From Eretmocerus hayati (lineage: Eukaryota > Arthropoda > Insecta > Hymenoptera > Aphelinidae), in the NCBI GenBank assembly GCA_029851415.1, contig CM056742.1, forward strand, positions 81,768,748-81,832,747: a stretch of 64,000 nt of DNA, written 5' to 3'. Position 1 is the first letter of the stretch. Each line of letters opens with the position of its first letter. Position numbers and translations under genes: made by a program. Shown piece after piece: positions 1-10,157 of this stretch. The notes below the pieces were generated by a model, which saw nothing but the letters and a program-made list of their open reading frames with translations, ran no database searches and was not told the origin of the DNA.

Positions 1-530
1 TTCACATCCGGAGATCTTGTAGTCCGAAATTGGATATCATTATCTCGAAGAATCTCCTGAAAAGCACCACCAACGAATTCTTTACCCTTATCGCTTTGTA
101 GGAGAACCGGCACGCGACCTTTTGCTCTGTCGAGAAGTTTTTGAAACGCCAAACCTACAGCGCGGGCTGATTTGTCTTTGAGTGGCTCCACCCAGGCATA
201 TTTACTCAGCACATCGATGATGAAGAGAAGATAGCTGTAGCCATCGTTTTCATCTTTCAATGCCGTGAGTTGGGATAAATCCGCTCCCCAGACGTCGTCA
301 ATATTAGTCACGTCGTAGTGTAACCTCGGGAACTTTCTGCGAATCGGTCTGTGAAGCGTGTACGCGTCCTGCCCGTTCAACCATCTTCGTACGCGATCTT
401 TTTCTTCCTTTTTTTGCTCGCGAGACTTGTTTTTTTGGTTGAACCGATTCAATTTCCGAGCCCCTGCATAGCCCGCCTCGTGCTCCGTATCGTAATACTG
501 ATGAGCGTAGTCGACAGCTTTTTTGGACAT
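1..530 (-). CDS. Polinton integrase (retroviral-type, rve fold), partial at window edge
   Basis: The minus-strand frame opens at an ATG (528-530) and stays open to the window edge, about 176 codons. After a basic N-terminal stretch with a YDTEHEAGYAGARKL motif comes the catalytic core: the first Asp is in WGADLSQL, followed by YSYLLFIIDVLSKYAW, and the second Asp is in QSDKGKEF. The catalytic Glu would fall just beyond base 1. The enzyme would integrate the linear Polinton genome. It lies 2 nt downstream of the preceding gene. Unlike polB it has no stop or frameshift in the visible part. The family is certain; completeness cannot be judged. Confidence 0.9.
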   Translation of the reverse strand, partial: MSKKAVDYAHQYYDTEHEAGYAGARKLNRFNQKNKSREQKKEEKDRVRRWLNGQDAYTLHRPIRRKFPRLHYDVTNIDDVWGADLSQLTALKDENDGYSYLLFIIDVLSKYAWVEPLKDKSARAVGLAFQKLLDRAKGRVPVLLQSDKGKEFVGGAFQEILRDNDIQFRTTRSPDV

Positions 531-532
531 GA

Positions 533-1327
533 CTAAATTCTATATCTCAGCCACTTCTTCATGAAACCGTTCCTCGTCAAAAGAGGAGAGGGAACTGTGG
601 GCTTGACCACCCTCAGCTTTGGGTTTAAGGGTGTCATAGGTTCTTTGCTTGGAGGGGCTCGTTTCGGTGCTTTCTTGAGCGGATCCGTCAGTCTCTTTGC
701 ATTCTCCAATATTTCCAAATTACCTACCAAGTTCACCGGTGTAGCCGACGATCCTATGAATTTAGCCATCTCAAGCTGTCCTATAGGTATCTCTCCCCTC
801 TTGTTCCCCTTACTCACTACGTTAGCGAGTAATTTACTTATATCCGACTGTGGGATGAGACGTCCGTCTATGATCACATTACCCTTAGCATTCCATTTGA
901 ATCTGTCGGGCTCAAAATTCTGCCAATACATCAGCAGATTGCGAGCACTGTTCGCGTGGGCCAGAGGTAAGTTCTCGACAATCGACTCTTCTGTGATGGG
1001 TGGTTCCTCGGTACTCTCAAGCACAGTTGAATCGATGTTACCACTCTGCTCGACATCTCTTTCGTTTCCCTTGAGAAACAAATACCGCCGCAGTATCTGT
1101 AGATATTTTATACACTTATCACGCTCATCGATTTTACTTTTCGAAGCCAGAATAGCGTACATTTCGGGATCGAGTCGAGAAAGGTTATCACCCACAGTCT
1201 GCACAGTCTTATCGGAGCTCTGTTCCGTGATGCGATCAGGTGGCGGTGGAGTAATCGGACGTTTGTCGGTTTGCATGCGCGCAAACTTCTCCTCGGGAAT
1301 GATGACGATCTTGCGTGCGTGATTCAT
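533..1327 (-). CDS. Conserved Polinton protein of unknown function (264 aa)
   Basis: This is an intact 264-codon frame. The N-terminus is RKIVIIPEEKFARMQ, followed by a Pro-rich linker, an alpha-helical region with Glu-rich spacers, and a central block containing LLMYWQNF, FKWNAKGNVIIDGRLI and SDISKLLANVV. The C-terminus is basic and Pro-rich. The W..KG.....G..I..S...LL pattern is one I associate with an uncharacterised protein that recurs in animal Polintons; I recognise it by pattern, not by search. It sits between the small hydrophobic-tailed gene (5 nt upstream) and the integrase (2 nt downstream), so it was probably expressed with them. A fully open frame on the opposite strand (561-1322) is a shadow. 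Confidence 0.7.
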   Translation of the reverse strand: MNHARKIVIIPEEKFARMQTDKRPITPPPPDRITEQSSDKTVQTVGDNLSRLDPEMYAILASKSKIDERDKCIKYLQILRRYLFLKGNERDVEQSGNIDSTVLESTEEPPITEESIVENLPLAHANSARNLLMYWQNFEPDRFKWNAKGNVIIDGRLIPQSDISKLLANVVSKGNKRGEIPIGQLEMAKFIGSSATPVNLVGNLEILENAKRLTDPLKKAPKRAPPSKEPMTPLNPKLRVVKPTVPSPLLTRNGFMKKWLRYRI

Positions 1328-1332
1328 GACAC

Positions 1333-1767
1333 TTACGAGTTTTTCTTGTCCAAAATTTTGGAAATCAATGTGCTCAGCACGCTCGACAGTAGTACAAGAA
1401 GGAAGGCACCACCACTTTGAACAATTTTCTTCTTCTTACTAGTCCACGTGGATGCTACTTTAGCGTTCGATTCTCTGATCAGTTCTCGAAGTATATTCTT
1501 ATACTTTCTCAACCGTTTCGCTTGCGAGTTGTCCAAAGTCACAACTCCTCGCAGAACGTTTAAAACACACTCGCATATACACCTATTTCGATCTCTGTCG
1601 GCTGTTTTTAAGAGAGCAAGACGTTGCCGAGAGCTCGCGTGGCAAAGGGCGTTCAACAAGGCCACGCGTTTCTTCGAGAACAAACTCCCCGAGTAGCCAG
1701 ATGTTGCCGCAGCCATGGTCACAAGGACACTGTCCCGCGAGCGTAGCATTCGACAATTTTTGTTCAC
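1333..1767 (-). CDS. Small conserved Polinton protein with basic patch and hydrophobic C-terminus (144 aa)
   Basis: An intact 144-codon frame. Residues about 30-75 carry the pattern RVALLNALCHASSRQRL followed by DRDRNRCICECVLNVLRG, then a Lys/Arg-rich stretch (KRLRKYKNILREL, SKKKKIVQ). The end is a Gly-rich hydrophobic tail (SGGAFLLVLLSSVLSTLI). This CICEC-ALNVL-basic-GG-hydrophobic layout recurs in animal Polintons, as I recall it. The role is not established; a core or membrane-active minor virion protein is speculative. Its ATG overlaps the stop of the ATPase gene by the tetranucleotide ATGA, indicating tight coupling. Known by pattern only. Confidence 0.7.
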   Translation of the reverse strand: MNKNCRMLRSRDSVLVTMAAATSGYSGSLFSKKRVALLNALCHASSRQRLALLKTADRDRNRCICECVLNVLRGVVTLDNSQAKRLRKYKNILRELIRESNAKVASTWTSKKKKIVQSGGAFLLVLLSSVLSTLISKILDKKNS

Positions 1768-2418
1768 GCACTGTGGACCTTTGGCACGTAAGCGTAATGG
1801 ATAGGATCATCTGGAAATATACACGTGCGAAAACGGAAATCTTCGGATGTCTCTTGGCGTAGATCCAGCAATAGATAACCATGCGCGGGTCTGCAAGCAT
1901 TGGCGTACGCTTCAACGAAAATTTCGGGATCTTCGGGGTGAATTTGGCGCGCGAGATACTGTACCTGAGCTCTGTCTCTGGGGTTCTTAAAAAGTACCAG
2001 ATAATTCGTATTGAGTGATAAATCTCGCTGATTTGCACCTCTGTGAAATAAATTCTGCGTGATAAAGCATACGCTCAAATTTTTGTGATGCGCGTCCCGA
2101 GTGTGATAGTTCGAGGAAAACCAGGTTCTTGGATTTGTGCATCAGATCGTCGATTATGATCAATTTTCTCTTGTGATTATCGTTCGAGTAGTCGACAGGC
2201 TGTGGTATTCCTTCCTTAAATTCGATTTTCCTTCCCTCAGCGAGTTTCAAACACGTGTAGTTCTCCTGCCACGCGGCATAGTAGAATAATATCCTGTCGA
2301 TTGGTTTGTCGATCATCTGCGGTAAATGGCGCAAGAGTTGTTGGATCCACTGACTTTTGCCGCTCATTGTCGGCCCGCTAAGCGTGAGAGTAGAAGGATG
2401 GATGAGTTGGGTATCCAT
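1764..2418 (-). pseudogene. Polinton packaging ATPase (FtsK/HerA type), one frameshift
   Basis: Starts at the ATG at 2416-2418 (MDTQLIHP), chosen because sequence further upstream in this frame is translated microsatellite. The Walker A motif is SGPTMSGKS and Walker B is KLIIIDDLM. The frame then breaks between about 2,079 and 2,115. It resumes in another frame with the typical FITQNLFHRG and SLNTNYLVLFKNPRDRAQV motifs and ends at 1764. Apart from the break the length, about 215 codons, fits the family. The protein pumps DNA into capsids in related viruses; the frameshift separates Walker B from the downstream conserved motifs, so this copy is probably non-functional. Its stop overlaps the next ATG. 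Confidence 0.88.
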
Positions 2419-2452
2419 AATGTTGACTGGCCATCCGGTGCATTCGACATAC

Positions 2453-2530
2453 GTATATATATATATATATCGGTATAAAATCAACTCCGCCCGTCTAGCG
2501 CACACACACACACATACACACACACACACG
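2453..2530. repeat. (TA)n and (CA)n microsatellites
   Basis: A TA tract near 2455-2471 and a CA tract near 2500-2528 lie just upstream of the ATPase start. They probably belong to its leader. Confidence 0.85.
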
Positions 2531-2581
2531 GACCAACCAGCACACCATCGGCGCGCGGGCGGGGTGGCGCGCGCGCGATTT

Positions 2582-2742
2582 CCGCACGCCCATCGTCTCG
2601 GCTATTAGGGCGTGCGGTGAGTAGCTGAGTCCCGCGCGGGGATGAGCTAAAACCCACGAGCGCGCGTAATCAGCTGAGACGTACGCGCTCGTGGTAATGA
2701 GCTATTCCCCGGCGGCCGGGGATCAGCTTATCACCGCCCGCC
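2582..2742. other. Cluster of GC-rich hairpins between polB and the ATPase
   Basis: Four stem-loops follow each other. The first has 10-bp perfect arms (2582-2591 with 2608-2617). The second is the 10-bp palindrome CCCGCGCGGG near 2630-2639. The third has 11-bp arms (2654-2664 with 2684-2694). The fourth is CCCCGG/CCGGGG at 2707-2721. They are separated by AGCTGA or TGAGCT spacers. Sequence 2608-2620 can also pair with 2730-2742 with one mismatch, closing the last three into one branched structure. It sits where polB ends and the ATPase leader begins, so an RNA-processing or replication role is possible but unproven. Confidence 0.75.
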
Positions 2743-2867
2743 CTCCGCCTTCACTGGGAGTATATTTCATTTTTTCAGAGTGAGAGGATTCGAGGTAGGT
2801 AAATTTATTGAGAACAAGATCATATAACACAAGTCAAATCTTTATTGCGATTCAATCACATCATCGT

Positions 2868-5800
2868 TCACTCAACTCTGAATTGTGGAGCTACATAGCC
2901 AAACGGGAGAGAAGCCTCTTTTGATACATATCGCCTCTTTTTCAATACAACACTGCAAGATTTTGATTCATCACGTGTTACAACCTCGTGTAGACGGGTA
3001 CGCTGTATAGCACGGTAATTCAACCTTATTGTATTCTTGACACTGACAAGTGGTACAATATCTCTACGGTTTTAAAATAATTATCCAACAGATGCTCGAT
3101 GCTCTCCAAATTTATTTTGAGCGAGTTTTCATGATTGAGCGTTATTCCTTTCAGCTTGCAACATTCGTACGATTGACCGGAGCTTGTAACGGCGCGATAC
3201 GCGTATTATTTTGGTGCTATCGATATGAACGTATCTATGTAAGGGTCGGGCCCATACACAGCTAATTCGTCAGTCATATTGCCCAAAAGACTACCAAGAG
3301 GAGGCTCGTACTCCGCGTTCTCGGCGTTCTCACTAAATTTGGATATGGTACAGTCCGTATCAACGTATATCATTCTGTCACCGAGTTTCTCCAGATAATC
3401 GTACAACACGAGTCTCGCTTGAGCCGTTGTGTAGGCGGCGATCACGACATTCGTATTGCGAGCAGATGGTACAGGTTCGACCCGATAGCGCCAATTCACG
3501 TACAAACCCTCGTCGCTAACCGGGAGGAGAGCGAAAACTTCTTCTTCGGGATCAGTTATTATTTTGAGTAGATCGTCTCGCGATCTGACCACGCTGGTTT
3601 GCGCCAAGTTATTACGCTGTCCAAATTTCCCCCAATGGGATACCAGACAGAGTTGAGCAACAGCGCGCAGTCCCGGGTTCAGTTCGATCTTCTCTCTGTC
3701 AAGCTTAATACCCTCGTGCCGCTCATAATCTCTCAAATATTTCAATTTTGCTTCCTCGCCGGTACAATTATCCGGCGACCCACTGGCTTCTTGTTTGATT
3801 TTTAGGAACGAATTCACGTATTCAGTGAAAAGTCCACCTTCCGAACCGTCGTAAGCAGTTATCGCGTATCGTCAAATTATAGATATTTCAGTTATAGTGT
3901 ATCCGAGTCGAACGGCTGCGCGTAGCTCGTCGGATACCCACGTTCCTCTTAATACACGATACGCGATGATTTCGTGATCGCAATCACCCTGACGTTCTTC
4001 TTCGCCACAAGTCCTACATAAGATGAATAATAAACGGCCGTGCATCTTAGTTGGGAGTAACGGCATGTAAAGATCACGTGGTGGCAGAACCGTGCATTCA
4101 ACTAGGCCCTCGACACGTGACAAATCGTTCGGATCGCCCCGAGTCAGCTCGTGACTTTACACCCCAACGTAGATCCGCGGATGCCCTACAGGATACTTCC
4201 CGCGTTTACACACGTATATCGTACAAAGAGCATATATCGGTGTATTTGATTTTTCACCCGCTCTAGTCTTGCAAAACGGGATAAAATTCTCAGTCCGCCC
4301 ACCAAAAAAAGCATCTTGCGGATCGATCTTGACCTTACTCATCAACGGATGATTCGAAACGTAGCGAGATATTTCTGGACGACTCTCTTTGAGTTTATCG
4401 AATTCGCACTCCCAAATGTATTCAAGCTCGTATCCGGATTCGCGAATTCTCTCTAACTTGGTCATCGTTTTTTCGTGCGACTCGTTGAATGTCCGTCTAT
4501 AAGCCATGCGCTCGTGCCTAATGTCACCCTTGAAACACTCGGTACATCCGCGGAAGTAACACCCCTGAAATTCAAACACCTTGCCTTTCTTTCCTGGATC
4601 ATCGGATTTGAGGAATCCGTCAACCAGGAACCGCTCTGGTAATCTATACTCGCGCTCTCTTGCGGCGTGAATGATTTTCTTCCCTAGTTCGTGCTCGCGC
4701 CAGAGTAGCCATTCTATGGATTTTTGCGAATGATTCTCCGATCGGCGATAGCCTCCGTGAGGAATTATCCCTATCGTCTCGGGTTTCAGAAAGTTTTTCC
4801 TATAAACCAAGGAGCACGCACTGGCAATCGTCGTGGCTTCTGTGAAGGGGCAAACGTTGCCGACTGACAGGAAAATTTCTCTGAATTTCAAGCACGCGCG
4901 TCTCAATATCTCTACATCCGAACGACAATATTTGACGATCTCGTCCCGCATCACGAAGTGGTAATTGGGAGAAGTTTCCGCGTACAAAGCGAGAAATTTT
5001 TCTCGTTCTTTGCCGCTCATTGAATCGACACCGTAATCTTCTATCTTGGGCATGGGACCCGAATAATTCTCGTTCTCTGGAGTATTCAAGAAATGAGGAA
5101 AAAACCCTTTCTGCATGGAGACAGGAAGGCCGAAAGCCTTCGGTAATTTACTCCGTTTCATGTGAAGTAATTCAAGCTGTCTATGAATTTTGTCCGGACA
5201 AGCGATAAAATTATTATTTTTTGGCCATTTAAGATGACTTGGGAGTTACACCCTTATTCCTCTCGATTATTTCGCGCAAAATGAATTGACAATCGAAGCC
5301 TGAGCTATTTTGCGCCAAACAAATTATATTGTCGAACACGGATTTCTCTCGGATACACAATGATACGGGATTTTTCACGGGATCCTTGCGCCATACGTGC
5401 TCGCGGATACCGCAAACATTACACATCATTGTCATGTCCTCGACATCCATGCACGCGTAACAAACCTGTTGCACAATATACAAGTTCGGCACTTGTACCG
5501 TAGTGGTAGGGTGATTCTTATGAGAGGAATTTTGTTGCGTTTCTAGATCGTAGAACAGGTAAAGGTTCTTGCTTGGAGCCTTATTAGGAGCTGCTCGATA
5601 AGGTTGCATGAAACAAAGATCGTTGAGCGAATGTTTGGTATGACAAAATGTACACCAACTAACCCCACACTCGTGGACGCCCCTATACTTGTGTATTTGC
5701 GTGCAGCAGAATCGACATATTTGAATTATATCACAAATTCTCCGATTCCCCTTCTTGTAAGAACCGTTCGTTTTGTGGTTTGCGAAACAAGATTCACTCA

Positions 5801-7196
5801 GAAATGTTCTGTTACAATCTTCACATTTATACGAGACATCGAGATCGCTTCCACAGGGCGGAGAAATGAAACACTTCTCGCACCGTGCCGAGCACAAGTG
5901 ATGGTCAACGAACCGGAAGCTTTTATTACAAGCATTGCAAAAAAATTTACTTTAACTAGCACCAGTGAGATTCAAAATAGTGTCAAAATGCTGATTTTCT
6001 TCGTCATACGCGAGATTTATGTAACCTCTGATTGGAATAAGTTCTTCGCGCATGAGCGAACCGTCGAAAAAAGGCTCTTTACCACTCCCTAGAGTGCCCT
6101 GAGAAAATGCTCGAATAATGATCCCTTGAGTCGCGTAATAGCATTGGAATTTTTCAATTTCCTGATAACCGCATCCCCCGGAGGGGATCGTGACTCCTGA
6201 GCGAGACAGGAGTTGAAGCGCTAAGTCACGTTGCAATGGCCTCCGACAATCGCGAACGTTGTCCCAAAATCTTTTCACTTCCTCGCGACAATCACTCGCT
6301 TTTTGCAGATAAGCTTCCCCAATAACGAGAGGCCGTGGTAAACACATGTTATCATCATCTGAGATAGAGACAACCGATCTTTGATTGATAGCGTCAATAT
6401 TCAGTGATTTTTTTGGACGAGCTGAGCCAGCAGGAATCTCAACGTACATAACCTCTAGTATGAAATTATCGTTGATACTGAAATTTTCATTGCTCTGAGT
6501 CAATCGGGAAATGAGATCCCACAAATCATGATGATAGAAATTATTGATGGGACGGTAAGAGATCCCTGCAGGGCCGTGAGCAAAATTATCGGAATCGATG
6601 GAGATACCGACGAGTTCAGTTTCGCGAGCATGATCCATTATATAATTCCAAATGTCATTCACCCCGTTTTCAAGCCATAAGATGGGATTCAGGGTACCTT
6701 GCGGAGGGGGTAATATACGTAAAGCTAATCGTCTACCATTTATGCGAAATCTGCGAACGTATCGGGGGCCAGCGTCCACAACGGTGAATCGCACGCCTGC
6801 TGGCCTGACTTGCAGATCGATGTCTTCGCTTGCCGCGTCGTTCGCAGAAGCAGGAGCGCCGAGACCACCCCCGGACTGCGTTGAGGGTAAAGCTCCCGGC
6901 GAGGAATTATTGGTAGCGATGTCGGATGGTTGTGACTCTTGGGGTTGACGCTGAGTTTCAGTATGAGAGCTTTCCCGAGGTTGTGCGCATGGTATGCTCG
7001 AAGTCTCTGCTGGTAGACTGTTTTGCAGCTCGTGGATGTCAAAGCCGCTCGACTCTGTTGTGATTGGATTCCTCTCGCCTGGACTCCGAGGTTGCACTGA
7101 TGAGAAAAAGACCGGAAGAGTAAGCTCACCAATATCATACTTTTCATCGTTGCTGATGCATAGATATTTCCACAAACGAGAGACAAAACTCGACAA
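2868..7196 (-). pseudogene. polB: Polinton family B DNA polymerase (protein-primed type), multiply disrupted
   Basis: The coding trace runs about 1,440 codons. A poorly conserved acidic N-terminal region (about 5952-7196) leads into a Cys/His-rich segment with several CxxC pairs. Then come exonuclease motif I (YDLETQ, near 5545), motif II (AQNSSGFDCQFIL, near 5270) and motif III (KYCRSDVEIL, near 4910). Palm motif A (SLY) is near 4230, motif B is near SHWGKFGQR (about 3620), and motif C is YVDTDC at 3350-3367. The C-terminus FGYVAPQF ends at 2868. Lesions in gene order: TAA at 5952-5954; frameshifts near 5240, 5165, 4255/4215 and 4140; TGA at 3872-3874, where family members tend to have Trp; TAA at 3206-3208; frameshift near 3025. 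There is no credible in-frame ATG at the 5' end, and a TAG (7197-7199) precedes the frame. Confidence 0.9.
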
Positions 7197-7204
7197 CTAA
7201 CATG

Positions 7205-9285
7205 TCAGCTTTCAGGAGAACCATTGAAACTCTCCCGGACGCGGTCTAATAGATCAATCAGATCGTGATCCGTATAGAGAGGTGATTCACGGTCCAAAGC
7301 AAGAGTATTAAACCAACGTCGCTGCTGGGCAGTCCTGACATTACGCACTCGATTTGCGTATAATTCCAAAGTGGTCGAGTTAAAATTCGAGATATCATGG
7401 TCACCGTTCTCGTGTCGCCGTATCACTACAGGAATGAGGAATATGCTGGTTTTTACGAGGAAAAGTTGAGACGAATGTTATTCAAAAATAGAATCTCACC
7501 TTCGTTGACACGCCTGTCCATAATCGAGACATCGTCAAAGTCTCGATAAGATAAGCGATGATGATCCTCGATTACGTGGTATGACCTCTGGGATGCAGGA
7601 GGGTCCTCGGTGTAGAAATCCAGCAATGATTGAACTCTGTTGGCTCTCTCAGCTTGCAAAGGCACGTTCTCTGCAGCTCGCTCTCCTGGAACGCTGCTAT
7701 TAACAGCCTCGGCGTTGCTATGACTGTTGGATCCATCAATGATCGCTCCATTTCCTCCCTCCGCACCTTCGTTTCGATCAGACAGCGGTTCTGGCCATGA
7801 AGCTTCACGCTGTCCTATGGCTCCATGCAGCAGCTACAGGCTCGCAGAAATCGCGTATCAGTACGGTTGCGAGATGGCCACACGGTCTTGATCCCAAAAT
7901 TCCCACATCGTTCTCGTCGGGATCGGGTGCTGATATTGGTGAAGATGAGAGATAAACATCGTCTGTACTATTGCGACGTCTAGGATGATGTCGGAATATG
8001 GGAGATAATAGAGATGGGCTCACTACCGCCGATCCAGAGGGTGGCGGTGGCGGTGGTGGTGATGGTGGTGGCGTCTCTCTCTCGGATGGCGATGCAGAAA
8101 GGCGCACTGGTTGAATACGGACATCGCGATCTGACTGAATGGATTCTTCCTCGCTAATATCAATGATGAAGTTGAGCGGGCGTGAATCTTCTCGATCACT
8201 GCTCTCCGGTGTGCTCGGCAGAGAGATTGCATCCGCAAGGTCACAATCCGTCGCATCACTGTCGCTTCCCATGATGTCGCTTGTGGATGTGTCACTGATT
8301 TCCAGTAGAAAAGTCAGCGCTGAAAACGAAATCTAACGATAAAACATAGCATGCAAATCCCGTCCAAATCAGCTCTCATGACCCATTGAATGCTCGCAAG
8401 ATAAAGAATCGGCTACAATGAGCTTTGGCTCTCCTGAAAAACATGGGGCAAAGTAGCCGCGCGCTCCAATGCATGGCTGCATAAGGAAGCTGAAATAGTC
8501 ATTATTTAGCGAATGAAGCCCAGAGTATACGAGTATACGCTACGCTACACACTGCTCGGGCGCCCTCTCACTTTCAAGAGAGGTAAGATCACTCCCTCCC
8601 ACGAACGGAGTGAGTAAGGGACGGATGAGTAACAATTCGTTGCGAGGGAATGCGCTCGCATAGGTGATGCGTTAGAAGCTACATCAGAATCGAAAAGTGC
8701 ATCCCAGCGCCATCAAACAGTGAGAAACTCGGAACGAATCGGCCTTTCACCTCGCTCGCTCACTCTCAGCTCTGGCGAGATCGAATGCGTGGAAGCTCAC
8801 GATGCGTTTTGAAATCATTTGAAAGTATATTCGGTAGTATTGAATGATCATAGCATGTATAGACTGCCGTTACGAAGGCCCTTGAATGAACCAAATATTG
8901 TGAATCGTTACTCACCTTGCATCTTTCTGTACTCCTCTATTAGATGGTTGAGTGCGGGCAAATGTTCTATATCTCTGCAGCGTACAATCTCCCCAGCAGC
9001 AAGGATAGCAATTCTATTGCTCGGGAAGAATCGCCGGTGATAGCGGGGCAAGTCGCGGATGGGGCAAGAGAACAGCAGCCAAGAGAAAGCTCTTGATAAC
9101 AAATCGATGTCTCGCGTCTGTCTCAACTCACTTCGATGATACATAGCACATCTCCGTCTCATACCCGCTCGTCTCGACCAGATAGAAAGGTGATGGGCTA
9201 TACGCAACACGATACTTCGGAAACTCTCGAGCACGTGCTCGTCCATTTCGGATACCGGTAGAGAAGCACGTCGAACTGTTCTCAT
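7205..9285 (-). CDS. Predicted four-exon gene of unknown function inside the Polinton (445 aa)
   Basis: I built this from splice signals. Exon 1 is 9285-8916 (ATG at 9283-9285), ending in a strong donor G|GTGAGT. Exon 2 is 8319-7907, after a TTTTCAG acceptor. Exon 3 is 7833-7500, and exon 4 is 7425-7205, ending in TGA. Introns are 596, 73 and 74 nt. Exon lengths sum to 1,338 nt, exactly 446 codons, with consistent phases. The exon 2/3 intron uses a weak GTGGGA donor and is the least sure; the alternative is one frameshift near 7,835. The product has an Arg-rich, probably helical N-terminal domain, a Ser/Asp/Pro low-complexity middle with a poly-Pro run, and a helical C-terminus (LELYANRVRNVRTAQQRRW). 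I do not recognise a family. It could be a separate gene or supply the N-terminus of polB, which begins 9 nt downstream. Confidence 0.6.
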
Positions 9286-10157
9286 CGCTCAGCTCGTGAA
9301 GACTACGAGTGGACAAGGCGCCTGCCCCGATCTTTATAAGCGAATTTGATACCCTTTTTTACCCCCGAAGTACACGTTCTGCATCCTATGAATTCTTTCA
9401 TTCCGATATTCAGCATTTGAAGCAGATGTCTTGACTCGATTTGCAAACATCGCTTCTTTACGGCGGGCGAGCGCGCGCACGCGCTCGCACGTGTGAAGAA
9501 ACACCTCGGATACTGGGATGGTAAAACCGTTCAAAAGATGTTGCGCGAAAAGAGCGCGCGCGCGCGGGCTGGCTCTTTCAGAGCGTTGCACAGGTGCTAA
9601 TGAATACCAAAAAAGAAGCGCGCCGATGGCCCTCCGAGTTTTATGATTCACATCGCAGAACCTCGCGCATATACTAGAATTACCAAATGCGTAGCCAGGA
9701 AAAGCGCGTCGCAATCCGTGATGACCATCGAGCCATTCAGCAGTATCTCAAAAAGAAACTTGTGATGAGAGATACGACTGATTATGCTCGATTTCCTCGT
9801 TGTCCATCTCAACCACGATGGAAGAATATTCACCGAGCGTATTACCAAGCTTTCTTACACAAGTAAGCTGTACCAAAAACTTTTCTGTGTCAATCGGGCT
9901 ACGATCAGATGATTTCGATAGAAATCGCGACGTTTCTTCATATTCGTTTATGAACACACCTCCCAATTTTCAACTCAGAAATAAAAGCTAAGTTTTTTTC
10001 GGGGTCATTACATATCCCATCTGAATAGTATTAGATTGAAACCTATAAAAATTTGAGCCACAAAATGAGAATCGCTTAGTCTTGGCGCAAACGCTTATCA
10101 CAGAAGATGGAAGGACTACCAGAGCTCTCCGATTGAGAGTTGGAGATAGGTTTGAGT
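9286..10157. promoter_or_regulatory. Divergent intergenic region between the two spliced Polinton genes
   Basis: This 870-bp region separates two divergently oriented spliced genes, so it should hold both promoters. It has a CpG-rich core with CGCG runs at about 9465-9565. I see no convincing TATA box or tandem operator. Short frames in it look like chance openings. Confidence 0.35.

Noticed and set aside
561..1322. 253-codon plus-strand open frame
   Set aside because: It is the exact antisense of the conserved 264-aa Polinton gene and has no recognisable motif.
2440..2610. CRISPR-like or direct-repeat array
   Set aside because: Only simple TA/CA microsatellites and GC palindromes; no repeat-spacer structure.
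9334..9714. 126-codon minus-strand frame between the divergent spliced genes
   Set aside because: Arg/Ala-rich translation of a CpG-rich promoter-like region, with no domain and no supporting splice signals.
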